The notes: generated by a model from the sequence alone, not told the origin. Counted from the stretch's first letter, positions 38,250 through 46,987 are shown. The stretch: 53,550 nucleotides of DNA from Sphaerisporangium rufum (GCF_016863395.1 NZ_BOOU01000033.1:1-53550), one strand, 5' to 3'. Program-made: numbers and translations.

Positions 38250-38951
38250 TTGTCAATGTTCATTCATCGACTTCTGGACGCCCCGAAGAAGCATCTGAAG
38301 GCCTGCGCCTTCGGCGGTCTGCTCGTCGCCCAGATCGTCGCGGGCACCACGCTGGCCGCCCGCGCCGACACCGCCGCCGACGACCCGCTGACCAGGATCG
38401 CGGGCGCCGAGGCGAGCCAGGCCAAGGACTTCGCCCGCTCCCACACCTCCGCGGGCAAGGTGTCGGCCAACACCCTGCTCGCGCTCGCGCGCAGCCAGGT
38501 GGGCATCGCCGAGAACGCCGCCGGCGGCGGCACCAAGTTCCACAGCTGGTACATGAGCCACCCCCGGGCCGTCCAGACGGTGGCCAGGGACGGCGGCTCG
38601 GTCGCCGGGTTCGCCAACGCGGCCTGGTGCGACATGTTCGTCTCCTGGGTCGGCACCCAGCTCGGCCTGCAGGACACCGTGGGCGTCGACGCCTACACGG
38701 TCGAACACGCCAAGTGGTTCGCGGCGCAGGGCCGCTGGGGCACCGCGGCCCGCCCCGGCGCGGTGGTCTTCTTCGGCTGGAACGGCGGCAAGGGCTTCTA
38801 CGACATCGACCACGTCGGGTTCGTGCTGCGCGACAACGGCGACGGCACCATCCAGACCGTCGAGGGCAACACCGACAACGGCCGGGTCGAGATCCGCGAG
38901 CGCGAGGTCGCCAAGGTCGTCGGCTACGGCTACCCCGCCTACGCCGCCTGA
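38250..38951 (+). CDS. Secreted CHAP-domain peptidoglycan hydrolase
   Basis: From TTG 38250 the protein has 233 residues with a signal sequence (about residues 17-40, CAFGGLLVAQIVAGTTLAARAD) and a C-terminal CHAP domain: catalytic C127 in NAAWCDMFVSWVG, H188 in YDIDHVGFVL and E205 in TVEGNT. CHAP enzymes cut peptide or amide bonds in peptidoglycan. TTG is preferred because AAGGAG (38238-38243) is 6 nt before it, versus 12 nt for the ATG at 38256. Control by the upstream c-di-AMP riboswitch links it to cell-wall remodelling or growth. Confidence 0.9.
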   Translation: MSMFIHRLLDAPKKHLKACAFGGLLVAQIVAGTTLAARADTAADDPLTRIAGAEASQAKDFARSHTSAGKVSANTLLALARSQVGIAENAAGGGTKFHSWYMSHPRAVQTVARDGGSVAGFANAAWCDMFVSWVGTQLGLQDTVGVDAYTVEHAKWFAAQGRWGTAARPGAVVFFGWNGGKGFYDIDHVGFVLRDNGDGTIQTVEGNTDNGRVEIREREVAKVVGYGYPAYAA

Positions 38952-39017
38952 CGGGCTTCGGCCGGGTGCTCACCGCCCGGCCGGCGGCCGGCCGGCAGCC
39001 GGCCGCCCCACCCATTC

Positions 39018-39057
39018 GTGCCGTACGGCCGGCCCCACACCCCCGGCCGTACGGCAC
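39018..39057 (+). terminator. Perfect 15-bp hairpin after the CHAP gene
   Basis: GTGCCGTACGGCCGG (39018-39032) and its exact reverse complement (39043-39057) enclose a 10-nt loop, followed by CCCCTTTG. This is a strong intrinsic-type terminator. Confidence 0.85.
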
Positions 39058-39159
39058 CCCTTTGCCCACTGATCACCCGGTTTCGGATGGTCCGCTACGC
39101 CGTGCTGACGCCCACAGTGATGCGTGCTCAGATGATTTGCGCCCTCTGCGGCCAAGCTG

Positions 39160-39173
39160 TGGGAGCGCTCCCA
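39160..39173. promoter_or_regulatory. CebR/CelR box 1
   Basis: TGGGAGCGCTCCCA, a perfect copy of the palindrome bound by the cellobiose repressors CebR (Streptomyces) and CelR (Thermobifida). It is 131 bp upstream of box 2 and 261 bp before cebE. Confidence 0.92.
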
Positions 39174-39257
39174 ATGGCCAGGTAGCTGGATTTTCGGGCG
39201 TTACGTCCCATTCGTTGCTTCTAACCACCCCAGGAGTAACAGTTAGGTTTCGGCGTA

Positions 39258-39287
39258 TTGACGCAGCACTCACAGATCGGGGACTCT
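39258..39287 (+). promoter_or_regulatory. Candidate cebE promoter
   Basis: TTGACG (39258-39263), an 18-bp spacer and GACTCT (39282-39287). CebR box 2 begins 3 bp further on and would cover the start site. Confidence 0.5.
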
Positions 39288-39290
39288 TCG

Positions 39291-39304
39291 TGGGAGCGCT
39301 CCCA
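39291..39304. promoter_or_regulatory. CebR/CelR box 2
   Basis: TGGGAGCGCTCCCA, perfect palindrome at the expected transcription start of cebE. Confidence 0.93.
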
Positions 39305-39434
39305 AATCTGATCGCGAGGCTCTACCCTCGCTGGATCCAGAATGCGGGATCCAGCACATCGCGGGGCCCGACTGTCGGGGCCGGCCCTCGATGCACCTCC
39401 CAACGATCGGGCAACCACCTGAGAGGGGTCCGGA

Positions 39435-40781
39435 ATGATGAACAAAATGCGCCGCGGCAGGATGCTCGCGGTCGCATCGGTGATGACCGCCGCGCTCGGC
39501 GTCTCCGCGGCGTGCGGCAGCGACGAGCCGGCGAACAACGCCGGCGGCTCGTCCTCCGCGCCGGCGGAGAAGATCACCCTTACGCTGCAGACCTTCGGCG
39601 GCGGCACCAACTTCGGCTACAAGTCGGCCGTGGAGAAGTGGAACGCCGATCACCCGAATATCCAGGTCAAGTACAACAACCTGACCGACAGCTTCGAGAA
39701 CGTGTACTGGCCGCAGATGCTGCAGTGGCTGCAGTCGGGCACCGGCGCCGGTGACGTCGTCGGCATCGACGAGGGCGGCATGGGCCTGGCCAAGGCCCGC
39801 CCGCAGTTCTTCACCGACCTCGGCGAGTACGGTCTCGACAGCCGCAAGGCCGACTTCCCGCAGTGGAAGTGGGAGAACGGCATCAACAGCGACGGCAAGC
39901 TGTTCGCGCTCGGCACCGACGTCGGCGGCATGAGCATCTGCTACCGCACCGACCTGTTCAAGAAGGCCGGCCTGCCGACCGACCGCGAGGAAGTCTCCAA
40001 GCTGTGGGCCAGCGGCGGCTGGGAGGACTTCATCAAGACCGCCAAGGACTTCCAGGGCAAGGTCAAGGACGCGAAGTTCGTCGACAGCGTCAACACCATC
40101 TACAACGTGGTGCTGGCGCAGGAGGCCGCCAAGAACGGCAACGTGACCTACTTCGACAAGGAGCAGCAGCTCATCGTCGACAAGAACCCGGCCGTCAAGA
40201 CCGCGTTCGACTTCGCCCAGCGGGTGAGCAAGGAGGGCCTCACGGCTAAGCTGCAGAACTTCACCGACCCGTGGAACACCGGCTTCGTGAAGTCGCAGTT
40301 CGCCACCCTGGGCTGCCCGGGCTGGATGCTCGGTGTCGTCTCCGGCACCGCCGGTGACAAGTTCAAGGGCAAGTGGGACGTCGCCACCGTGCCCGGCGGC
40401 GGCGGCAACTGGGGCGGCTCCTGGCTCGCGGTGCCCAAGCAGAGCAAGCACCCGAAGGAGGCCGCGGAGCTGGCCAGCTTCCTGACCAGCCCCGAGGCGC
40501 AGCTCATGGCGTTCAAGGAGGGCAACAACCTGCCCAGCACCCTGCCCGCGCAGGAGAACCCCGAGCTGCTGAGCGTGAAGAACGAGTACTTCAACGACGC
40601 GCCGATCGGCGAGATCTTCGGCCCCTCCATCAAGGCGCTCCAGCCGATCTTCCTCGGTGAGAAGCACGCCCAGGTGAAGGCCGCGGTCGAGCAGGTCGTC
40701 ATCGGCATGGACCAGGGCGCCGTCCCCTACGGCGAGGCGTGGACCAAGTTCGTCGAGGCGGGTCAGAAGGCGGCGGGCTGA
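39435..40781 (+). CDS. cebE: Cellobiose/cellotriose-binding lipoprotein CebE
   Basis: The 448-residue protein has a signal peptide ending VSAAC (lipidated C27) and a Ser/Gly linker, then an extracellular solute-binding domain (TLTLQTFGGGTNFGYKSAVE, GDVVGIDEGGMG, LGTDVGGMSICYRTDLFKKA). This is the CebE-type binding protein of the cello-oligosaccharide ABC importer, first gene of a CebR-controlled unit. The ATG has AGAGGGG 6 nt upstream. The remaining importer subunits follow after a hairpin at 40797-40833 that may limit read-through and explain why binding proteins are made in excess. Confidence 0.93.
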   Translation: MMNKMRRGRMLAVASVMTAALGVSAACGSDEPANNAGGSSSAPAEKITLTLQTFGGGTNFGYKSAVEKWNADHPNIQVKYNNLTDSFENVYWPQMLQWLQSGTGAGDVVGIDEGGMGLAKARPQFFTDLGEYGLDSRKADFPQWKWENGINSDGKLFALGTDVGGMSICYRTDLFKKAGLPTDREEVSKLWASGGWEDFIKTAKDFQGKVKDAKFVDSVNTIYNVVLAQEAAKNGNVTYFDKEQQLIVDKNPAVKTAFDFAQRVSKEGLTAKLQNFTDPWNTGFVKSQFATLGCPGWMLGVVSGTAGDKFKGKWDVATVPGGGGNWGGSWLAVPKQSKHPKEAAELASFLTSPEAQLMAFKEGNNLPSTLPAQENPELLSVKNEYFNDAPIGEIFGPSIKALQPIFLGEKHAQVKAAVEQVVIGMDQGAVPYGEAWTKFVEAGQKAAG

Positions 40782-41140
40782 CCGTCCCCATGATCTCACC
40801 GGCCCGTCGAGGCGATCCCACGGCGGGCCGGTGACCCCAACCGGTGATCGGCGGCAGCGACGCGCTGCCGCCTTCACGACCGAATACCGAAAGGTAGACC
40901 GTTGACCCTCTCCCCGCGCTCCCCGCGGAGACGACCGGGGCGCCCCGCTCCGGCAGGGCCGGAGGCTCGCGGTTCCCACCACCGGCCGGCGGCCCACCGG
41001 CCGCCGGCGACGCCTCGGCGCCGATGCCCGGCGGCGCCGCAGCCGCCCGGTGGACCGACCCCGCAGCGCAACCAACGAAAGAAGGAGAGTGGGGCGCCCG
41101 GCCCGCGGCCCCCGGCCGCCGGCTCCGCCCCGGACTTCCG
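40782..41140. other. Intergenic region between cebE and cebF
   Basis: This 359-bp stretch contains the hairpin at 40797-40833 and no other supported gene. An excellent ribosome-binding site (AAGGAG, 41082-41087) lies 54 bp before the chosen cebF start but matches no in-frame start codon of cebF. Confidence 0.5.
40797..40833 (+). terminator. Hairpin between cebE and cebF, possible attenuator
   Basis: CACCGGCCCG (40797-40806) and CGGGCCGGTG (40824-40833) form a perfect 10-bp stem around a 17-nt loop just after cebE. It may stabilise the cebE mRNA or reduce downstream transcription. Confidence 0.65.
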
Positions 41141-42118
41141 ATGAGCGTCAACGTCCGCGCCCACCGTGCGGATCCCGCGCCTCCCCCGCCTCGGCCGGGG
41201 CGCCACCATTCGGGATCCTCACGTCGCTACTGGTCCCAGCTCGACCTGAAAGCCACTCCTTACTTCCTCATCTCGCCCTACTTCATCCTCTTCGCGATCT
41301 TCGGCCTCTTCCCGCTCGTCTTCACCCTGTGGGTGTCGATGCACGACTACGAGCTCGCCGGCGGGGACGCGAAGTTCACCGGGCTGGAGAACTACACCAA
41401 CCTGCTGGCCGACGGTGACTTCTGGAACGCCGTCATCAACACGGTCGGGATGTTCGTCCTGGCGACGCTTCCGCAGCTCGTCATCGCCCTCATGCTGGCC
41501 AACGCCCTCAACAAGAGGCTGCGCGGCCGGCTGTTCTTCCGTCTGGGGGTCCTGCTCCCGCTGGTCACCTCGGTCGTGGCGGTCGCGGTGGTCTTCACCC
41601 AGCTCTACGGCCGCGACTTCGGTCTGATCAACTGGGTGCTCGGCTTCTTCGGCGTCGAGAACATCAACTGGCAGAACGCCAAGTGGTCGTCCTGGGTCGC
41701 CATCGCCAGCATGGTCGACTGGCGCTGGACCGGCTACAACGCGATCATCTATCTGGCCGGCATGCAGACGATCCCGCGCGACCTGTACGAGGCCGCCTCG
41801 ATCGACGGCGCCACCCCGCGCAAGCAGTTCTGGAGCATCACCCTGCCGATGATCCGGCCCACGATCATCTTCACCGTGTTCGTCTCCACCATCGGCGGCC
41901 TGACGCTGTTCGCCGAGCCGGTCATGTTCGGCAACGGCCGGATGGACGGCGGCAGCACCGGCCAGTTCCAGACCATCGCCATGTACATCGTCAAGCAAGG
42001 CTTCCGGGACTTCGACTACGGCTACGCCGCCGCGGCGGCATGGCTGCTGTTCATCCTGATCCTGATCGGTGTCGCGATCAACTATTCGTTCGTCCGCCGG
42101 ATCGGGGGCAGCAAGTGA
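41141..42118 (+). CDS. cebF: Cellobiose ABC transporter permease CebF
   Basis: From ATG 41141 the protein has 325 residues with six membrane helices and the EAA loop EAASIDGATPRKQFWSITLP. The Pro-rich N-terminus is followed by WSQLDLKATPYFLISPYFILF as in CebF. The stop overlaps the cebG GTG by 4 bp. No ribosome-binding site precedes 41141; an AAGGAG at 41082 is out of frame with this start, so the true start could be the ATG at 41024 or the sequence may carry an unrecognised feature. Confidence 0.88.
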   Translation: MSVNVRAHRADPAPPPPRPGRHHSGSSRRYWSQLDLKATPYFLISPYFILFAIFGLFPLVFTLWVSMHDYELAGGDAKFTGLENYTNLLADGDFWNAVINTVGMFVLATLPQLVIALMLANALNKRLRGRLFFRLGVLLPLVTSVVAVAVVFTQLYGRDFGLINWVLGFFGVENINWQNAKWSSWVAIASMVDWRWTGYNAIIYLAGMQTIPRDLYEAASIDGATPRKQFWSITLPMIRPTIIFTVFVSTIGGLTLFAEPVMFGNGRMDGGSTGQFQTIAMYIVKQGFRDFDYGYAAAAAWLLFILILIGVAINYSFVRRIGGSK

Positions 42119-42996
42119 GCGCCGCAACCTACGCGCAGCACCGGGCGCCGGCCCGCAAGGGGAGGCGGGATCCCTTCCGGGCCACCCCGCTGACCAAGGC
42201 CGCGCTGATCATCACGGTGATCGCGTCGATCTTCCCGCTGTACTGGATGATCATCATCGCGTCGCGGACCAACACCGACGCGGTCGAGGTGCCGCCGCCG
42301 CTTCTTCCCGGCGGCAACCTCGGCGAGAACGTCCAGCGGGTGCTCAACACCGAGGACGCGCACTTCCTCGCCGGTCTGGTGAACTCGCTGATCGTCACCA
42401 GCACGGTGACGCTGTCGGTCGTGATCATCTCGACCTTCGCCGGGTTCGCCTTCGCCCGGCTGCGCTTCCGCGGGCGCAACCTGCTGCTCGGCTCCATCCT
42501 CATCACCATGATGGTGCCGCTGCAGCAGATGGGCATCGTCCCGCTCTATCAGCTCATGGTGAGCCTCGGCTGGGTCGGCACGCTGAAGGCCGTCATCCTG
42601 CCGTACCTGCTCAACGGGTTCGGCGTCTTCATGATGACGCAGTACACCGACCAGGCGGTGCCCGAGGAACTGGTGGAGGCCGCCCGGGTGGACGGCGCGT
42701 CCACGCTGCGCATCTGGTGGAACGTGATCCTGCCGGCCGTCCGGCCCGGCATGGCGGTGCTGGCGCTGCAGACGTTCATGCTGAACTGGAACGAGTTCAT
42801 GTGGCCGCTGATCGTCCTGACCCCGGAGAACCCCACGGTGCAGGTGTCGATCAGCTTCCTCACCGCGGCGCACACCACCGACTACGTGCTCATCTTCACC
42901 GGCACGGCTCTCTCGGTACTACCGCTCATTGTCGTTTTCGTCGCGTTCGGCCGGCAGATCGTCGGCGGACTCATGGAAGGTGCGGTCAAAGCGTGA
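42115..42996 (+). CDS. cebG: Cellobiose ABC transporter permease CebG
   Basis: The 293-residue permease has six helices and the EAA loop EAARVDGASTLRIWWNVILP. It starts at GTG overlapping cebF and ends overlapping bglC, both by GTGA, so cebF-cebG-bglC form one coupled unit. It pairs with CebF in the cello-oligosaccharide channel; no ATPase gene is present in this locus, so a shared ATPase such as the one at 25389 is needed. Confidence 0.92.
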   Translation: MSAATYAQHRAPARKGRRDPFRATPLTKAALIITVIASIFPLYWMIIIASRTNTDAVEVPPPLLPGGNLGENVQRVLNTEDAHFLAGLVNSLIVTSTVTLSVVIISTFAGFAFARLRFRGRNLLLGSILITMMVPLQQMGIVPLYQLMVSLGWVGTLKAVILPYLLNGFGVFMMTQYTDQAVPEELVEAARVDGASTLRIWWNVILPAVRPGMAVLALQTFMLNWNEFMWPLIVLTPENPTVQVSISFLTAAHTTDYVLIFTGTALSVLPLIVVFVAFGRQIVGGLMEGAVKA

Positions 42997-44426
42997 CAAC
43001 GCAGCAGACTCAACCCGAGACCCAAGTCCCCACCCTGCCCTTTCCCAGCGGGTTCGTCTGGGGCGCCGCCACCTCGGCGTACCAGATCGAAGGCGCCACC
43101 GGGGTGGACGGGCGCGGCACCTCGATCTGGGACACCTTCGTCCGGCAGCCCGGGCGGGTGCTGAACGGGGAGAACGCCGACGTCGCGATCGACCACTACA
43201 ACCGGTACCGGGACGACGTGGCGGTCATGGCGCGGCTCGGGCTGACCGCCTACCGCTTCTCGGTCTCCTGGCCGCGGATCATGCCGGACGGCGCCGGGCG
43301 GGTCAACCAGGCCGGCCTGGACTTCTACCGCCGGCTGGTCGACGAGCTGCTCGAGAACGGCATCGACCCCTGGCTCACGCTGTACCACTGGGACCTGCCG
43401 CAGGCGCTGGAGGAGGCCGGCGGGTGGCCCGAGCGGGACACCGCCCACCGGTTCGCCGACTTCGCCGCCACCGTGCACGAGGCGCTCGCCGACCGGGTGA
43501 CCAACTTCAGCACCGTCAACGAGCCCTGGTGCGCGGCCTTCCTCGGGTACGCCTCCGGCGAGCACGCCCCGGGCCGGCGGGAGCCGGCGGCCGCCGTCCG
43601 CGCCGCCCACCACCTCAACCTGGCGCACGGCCTGGCGGTCCGGGCGCTGCGCGCCCAGAACGCGGCCACCAGGATCGGCGGCTCGGTCAACCTGTACGCG
43701 GTGAGCCCGGCGACCGAGGACCCGGCGGACCTGGAGGCCGCCCGGCGCATCGACGGCCTGCAGAACCGCTTCTTCCTGGACGCCCTGCTCAAGGGCGCCT
43801 ACCCGGAGGACGTGCTGGACGACCTGAGCCAGATCACGTCGTTCGACTTCATCCGGGACGGCGACATGGACGTGGTCGCCAGCCCGTTCGACATCCTGCT
43901 GGTCAACTACTACAGCCGCTTCACCGTCTCGGGTAAGCCGGGTGGCGCCGCCTCCGCCGCCGCGGCGCCCACCGGGGCCGGTTCCCCGTGGCCGGGCAGC
44001 GAGCACATCTCGTTCGTGAACGGCGGGCGGCCGGTCACCTCCATGGGCTGGGAGATCGACGACAGCGGCCTGTACGAGGTGCTGGAGCGCGTCGCGCGCG
44101 ACTACCCGAGCATCCCGCTGGTCATCTCCGAGAACGGCGCCGCGTTCGAGGACGTGGTGGCCGACGGCGCGGTCGACGACCAGGAGCGCCTGGCCTTCAT
44201 CGAGGCCCACCTGCGGGTCTGCCATGCCGCGATCGAGGCCGGTATCCCGCTGAAGGGATATTTCGCCTGGTCGCTTATGGACAACTTCGAGTGGGCGTGG
44301 GGTTATGGCAAGAGGTTCGGACTGGTCCACGTGGACTACCAGACCCAGCGCCGGACGCCCAAGGCCAGTGCCTTCTGGTACGCCGACACGATCCGGCGGG
44401 GCGGCTTGAACGGTCCGGCAGAATAA
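42993..44426 (+). CDS. bglC: GH1 beta-glucosidase BglC
   Basis: The 477-residue cytoplasmic enzyme has the GH1 hallmarks: FVWGAATSAYQIEGA near residues 21-35, acid/base E177 in STVNEPW and nucleophile E380 in VISENG, with WSLMDNFEWAWGYGKRFGL near the C-terminus. It hydrolyses cellobiose and cello-oligosaccharides imported by CebEFG to glucose. It starts at GTG, overlapping cebG by 4 bp. In Streptomyces bglC occupies the same place in the ceb operon. Confidence 0.94.
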   Translation: MTTQQTQPETQVPTLPFPSGFVWGAATSAYQIEGATGVDGRGTSIWDTFVRQPGRVLNGENADVAIDHYNRYRDDVAVMARLGLTAYRFSVSWPRIMPDGAGRVNQAGLDFYRRLVDELLENGIDPWLTLYHWDLPQALEEAGGWPERDTAHRFADFAATVHEALADRVTNFSTVNEPWCAAFLGYASGEHAPGRREPAAAVRAAHHLNLAHGLAVRALRAQNAATRIGGSVNLYAVSPATEDPADLEAARRIDGLQNRFFLDALLKGAYPEDVLDDLSQITSFDFIRDGDMDVVASPFDILLVNYYSRFTVSGKPGGAASAAAAPTGAGSPWPGSEHISFVNGGRPVTSMGWEIDDSGLYEVLERVARDYPSIPLVISENGAAFEDVVADGAVDDQERLAFIEAHLRVCHAAIEAGIPLKGYFAWSLMDNFEWAWGYGKRFGLVHVDYQTQRRTPKASAFWYADTIRRGGLNGPAE

Positions 44427-44452
44427 GGTCGGACGTCAGGAGGGGGCACCAC

Positions 44453-45472
44453 ATGATCGGGGACCGCCGTTCGGGAGCGCGACCGACCCTTGAGGCCGTC
44501 GCCGCTCGCGCCGGGGTCGGCCGGGGCACCGTCTCGCGTGTCATCAACGGCTCGCCGAAGGTGAGCGACAAGGCCCGCGAGGCCGTGCAGCAGGCGATCG
44601 ACGAGCTCGGCTACGTGCCGAACCGGGCGGCGCGCACCCTGGTGACCAAACGCACCGACACCATAGCGCTGGTGGTGTCGGAGTCGGAGCAGCGCATCTT
44701 CGACGAGCCGTTCTTCGCGGGCATCATCCGCGGCATCGGCCTGTCGCTGTCGGAGACCGGGCTGCAGCTCATCCTGACGATGGCCCAGTCGCGCACCGAG
44801 CACGACCGTCTGGAGCACTACCTGACCGGGCAGCACGTCGACGGCGTACTGCTCATCTCCCTGCATGGTGCCGATCCGCTGCCCGGCCGGCTGGAGGACA
44901 TGGGCGTACCCACCGTCCTCGGTGGCCGGCCCGTCGGTTTCACCCCCTACAGCTACGTCGACGTCGACAACCGGGCCGGTGCCCGGCAGGCCGTGAAGTA
45001 CCTGCTCGCCAAGGGCCGGCGGCGGATCGCCACCATCGCCGGCCCGCAGGACATGGGCGTGGGTGTCGACCGGCTGGCCGGGTACCGCGACGCGCTGCTG
45101 GCCACCGGGCTCCCCGAGATCGTGGAGTACGGCGACTTCAGCGAGGGCAGCGCGGTGGAGGCGATGGAACGGCTGCTGGCCGGCCATCCCGACCTGGACG
45201 CGGTGTTCGCCGCGTCCGACGCGATGGCCTGCGGCGTGCTGCGAGTGCTGAAGGACCATGGCAAGAACGTCCCCGGCGAGATCGCGGTGATCGGGTTCGA
45301 GGACTCGGCGATCGCCCCCCAGACGGTGCCGCCGCTGACCAGCGTGCACCAGCCCACCGAGGACATGGGCCGCCAGATGGTCCAGCTGCTGGTGGCCCGG
45401 ATCAACGGCGAGCGGCTGCAGCAGCCGGTCGTCATATTGGACACCCATCTGGTCGAGCGCGGCTCGGCCTGA
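44453..45472 (+). CDS. cebR: LacI-family cellobiose repressor CebR/CelR
   Basis: The 339-residue protein has a LacI HTH (LEAVAARAGVGRGTVSRVIN, residues 13-32) and hinge, then a sugar-binding domain ending VIGFEDSAIAPQTVPPLTSV. Its place after bglC and the TGGGAGCGCTCCCA boxes before cebE and the epimerase identify it as the cellobiose-responsive repressor of the cluster. AGGAGGGGG precedes the ATG by 7 nt. A strong hairpin at 45480-45516 ends the transcript. Confidence 0.93.
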   Translation: MIGDRRSGARPTLEAVAARAGVGRGTVSRVINGSPKVSDKAREAVQQAIDELGYVPNRAARTLVTKRTDTIALVVSESEQRIFDEPFFAGIIRGIGLSLSETGLQLILTMAQSRTEHDRLEHYLTGQHVDGVLLISLHGADPLPGRLEDMGVPTVLGGRPVGFTPYSYVDVDNRAGARQAVKYLLAKGRRRIATIAGPQDMGVGVDRLAGYRDALLATGLPEIVEYGDFSEGSAVEAMERLLAGHPDLDAVFAASDAMACGVLRVLKDHGKNVPGEIAVIGFEDSAIAPQTVPPLTSVHQPTEDMGRQMVQLLVARINGERLQQPVVILDTHLVERGSA

Positions 45473-45479
45473 TCCGGCC

Positions 45480-45516
45480 GGCGACCCGGGCGCCCCGTGC
45501 GGGCACCCGGGTCGCC
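45480..45516 (+). terminator. Perfect 11-bp hairpin after cebR
   Basis: GGCGACCCGGG (45480-45490) and CCCGGGTCGCC (45506-45516) are exact inverse copies with a 15-nt loop. It separates cebR from the second GH1 gene, whose ribosome-binding site begins about 24 bp beyond it. Confidence 0.78.
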
Positions 45517-45552
45517 GCGTGCCCGGCCCATCCCACCTCCAAGGAGGAGACC

Positions 45553-46872
45553 GTGCCAGACCAGTCCTTCCCGGACGATTTCCTGTGGGGAGCGGCCACC
45601 TCGGCCTACCAGATCGAGGGCGCCGCCGACGAGGACGGGCGGAGGCCGTCCGTCTGGGACACCTTCGCCGCCGTCCCCGGCAACGTCCGCGACGGTGACA
45701 CCGGCGCCGTCGCCGCCGACCACTACCACCGGGCGGCCGAGGACCTGGACCTGATGGCCTCCCTCGGGCTGCGCGGCTACCGGTTCTCCATCGCCTGGCC
45801 GCGCGTGCAGCCGCACGGCGGCGGCCGGCCGGACCAGCGAGGGCTCGACTTCTACCGGCGCCTGGTGGACGGGCTGGCCGAGCGGGGCATCCGGCCGATG
45901 GCGACCCTGTTCCACTGGGACCTCCCCCAGGCGCTGCAGGACGCGGGCGGCTGGGAGAACCGGGACACCGCCGCGCGGTTCGCCGACTACGCCGAGATCG
46001 TCTTCGACGCGCTGGAGATCCGCGACTGGCTCACGATCAACGAGCCCAAGACCGTGGTGGACTGCGGGTACCGCCTGGGGATCCACGCGCCCGGCGTGCG
46101 CGACGACGCCCGGGCGTTCGTCGCGCTGCACCACCTGCTGCTCGCGCACGGGCAGGCGTCACGGGTGCTGCACGAGCGCCACCCCGGCCGCCGGATCGGC
46201 CCGGCGCTCAACCTGCACCCGACCTACCCGGCCGAGGACACCCCGGAGGCGGCCGAGGCCGCCCGTCAGCGGGACGGGCTGGAGAACCGGCTCTACCTCG
46301 ATCCCATCCTCACCGGCGCATACCCCGAGGACACGCTGGCCTGGATCGCCGAGCGCAGCCCGATGCCCGGCCACATCCGGGACGGCGACCTCGCCGTCAT
46401 CTCCGAGCCGATCGACCTCATAGGCGTGCAGTACTACAACCCGATCTTCGTGGACGCCAAGGGCGAACGGGTGCACCTGCATCCGACCGCGCAGCTCGAC
46501 TGGCTGGAGATCTACCCCCGCGGCCTGTACGACGTGCTGACCCGGCTGGCGGCCGACTACCCGCCGGTGCCCCTGGTCATCACCGAGAACGGCATGGCGG
46601 CGCCGGACGAGCGCGGCCCGGACGGCCGGGTGGACGACCCCGAGCGCGTCGCCTACCTGCGTGACCACATCGCCGCGGTGCGGGACGCGATGGCGGAGGG
46701 CGTGCCGGTGGAGGGCTACCACGTGTGGTCGCTGCTGGACAACTTCGAGTGGGCCGAGGGGTACTCGGCCCGATTCGGCATCGTGCACGTCGACTTCGCC
46801 ACCCAGACGCGCACCCCCAAGACCAGCGCCCTGTGGTACCGAGATCTGATCGCGAGCGGCCGCCTGTCCTGA
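45553..46872 (+). CDS. GH1 beta-glucosidase (second copy)
   Basis: The 439-residue enzyme has the GH1 motifs: FLWGAATSAYQIEGAADEDG at 10-29, acid/base E164 in TINEP, nucleophile E345 in VITENG, and WSLLDNFEWAEGY. It shares only the general GH1 pattern with BglC and is about 40 residues shorter, so it is a separate paralogue, not a recent duplication. AAGGAGGAG (45540-45548) sits before the GTG start. Its own CebR box is absent upstream; expression by read-through past the hairpin is possible. The final codons run directly into a 14-bp tandem array. Likely substrate: another beta-glucoside (cellobiose, gentiobiose or a plant glucoside). Confidence 0.92.
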   Translation: MPDQSFPDDFLWGAATSAYQIEGAADEDGRRPSVWDTFAAVPGNVRDGDTGAVAADHYHRAAEDLDLMASLGLRGYRFSIAWPRVQPHGGGRPDQRGLDFYRRLVDGLAERGIRPMATLFHWDLPQALQDAGGWENRDTAARFADYAEIVFDALEIRDWLTINEPKTVVDCGYRLGIHAPGVRDDARAFVALHHLLLAHGQASRVLHERHPGRRIGPALNLHPTYPAEDTPEAAEAARQRDGLENRLYLDPILTGAYPEDTLAWIAERSPMPGHIRDGDLAVISEPIDLIGVQYYNPIFVDAKGERVHLHPTAQLDWLEIYPRGLYDVLTRLAADYPPVPLVITENGMAAPDERGPDGRVDDPERVAYLRDHIAAVRDAMAEGVPVEGYHVWSLLDNFEWAEGYSARFGIVHVDFATQTRTPKTSALWYRDLIASGRLS

Positions 46873-46947
46873 CCGCGCTGTCCTGACCGCGCTGTCCTGA
46901 CCGCGCTGTCCTGACCGCGCTGTCCTGACCGCGCTGTCCTGACCGGG
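46864..46947 (+). repeat. 14-bp tandem repeat beginning in the GH1 stop codon region
   Basis: CTGTCCTGACCGCG is repeated five times exactly (46864-46933) with a sixth copy differing in one base (46934-46947). The first unit overlaps the last Leu-Ser-stop of the GH1 gene. Each unit contains TGA, and a 14-bp length shifts frame with each copy. Confidence 0.95.
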
Positions 46948-46987
46948 CCACCGCGGCCGCTCGCCGTCGGCACCGGCGTGCCCTGCC

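Larger units (their letters stand above)
38952..39434. other. Intergenic region between CHAP gene and cebE
   Basis: No gene is supported. It holds the CHAP terminator (39018-39057), a GGCCGGC-rich stretch just before it, two perfect CebR boxes (39160-39173 and 39291-39304) and the candidate cebE promoter. Confidence 0.6.

Noticed and set aside
37498-38256. Minus-strand frame across the riboswitch region
   Set aside because: It is antisense to a clear c-di-AMP riboswitch and has no ribosome-binding site or family resemblance.
46864-46947. Tandem array considered as a CRISPR
   Set aside because: The units are contiguous without spacers and only 14 bp long, so this is a simple tandem repeat.
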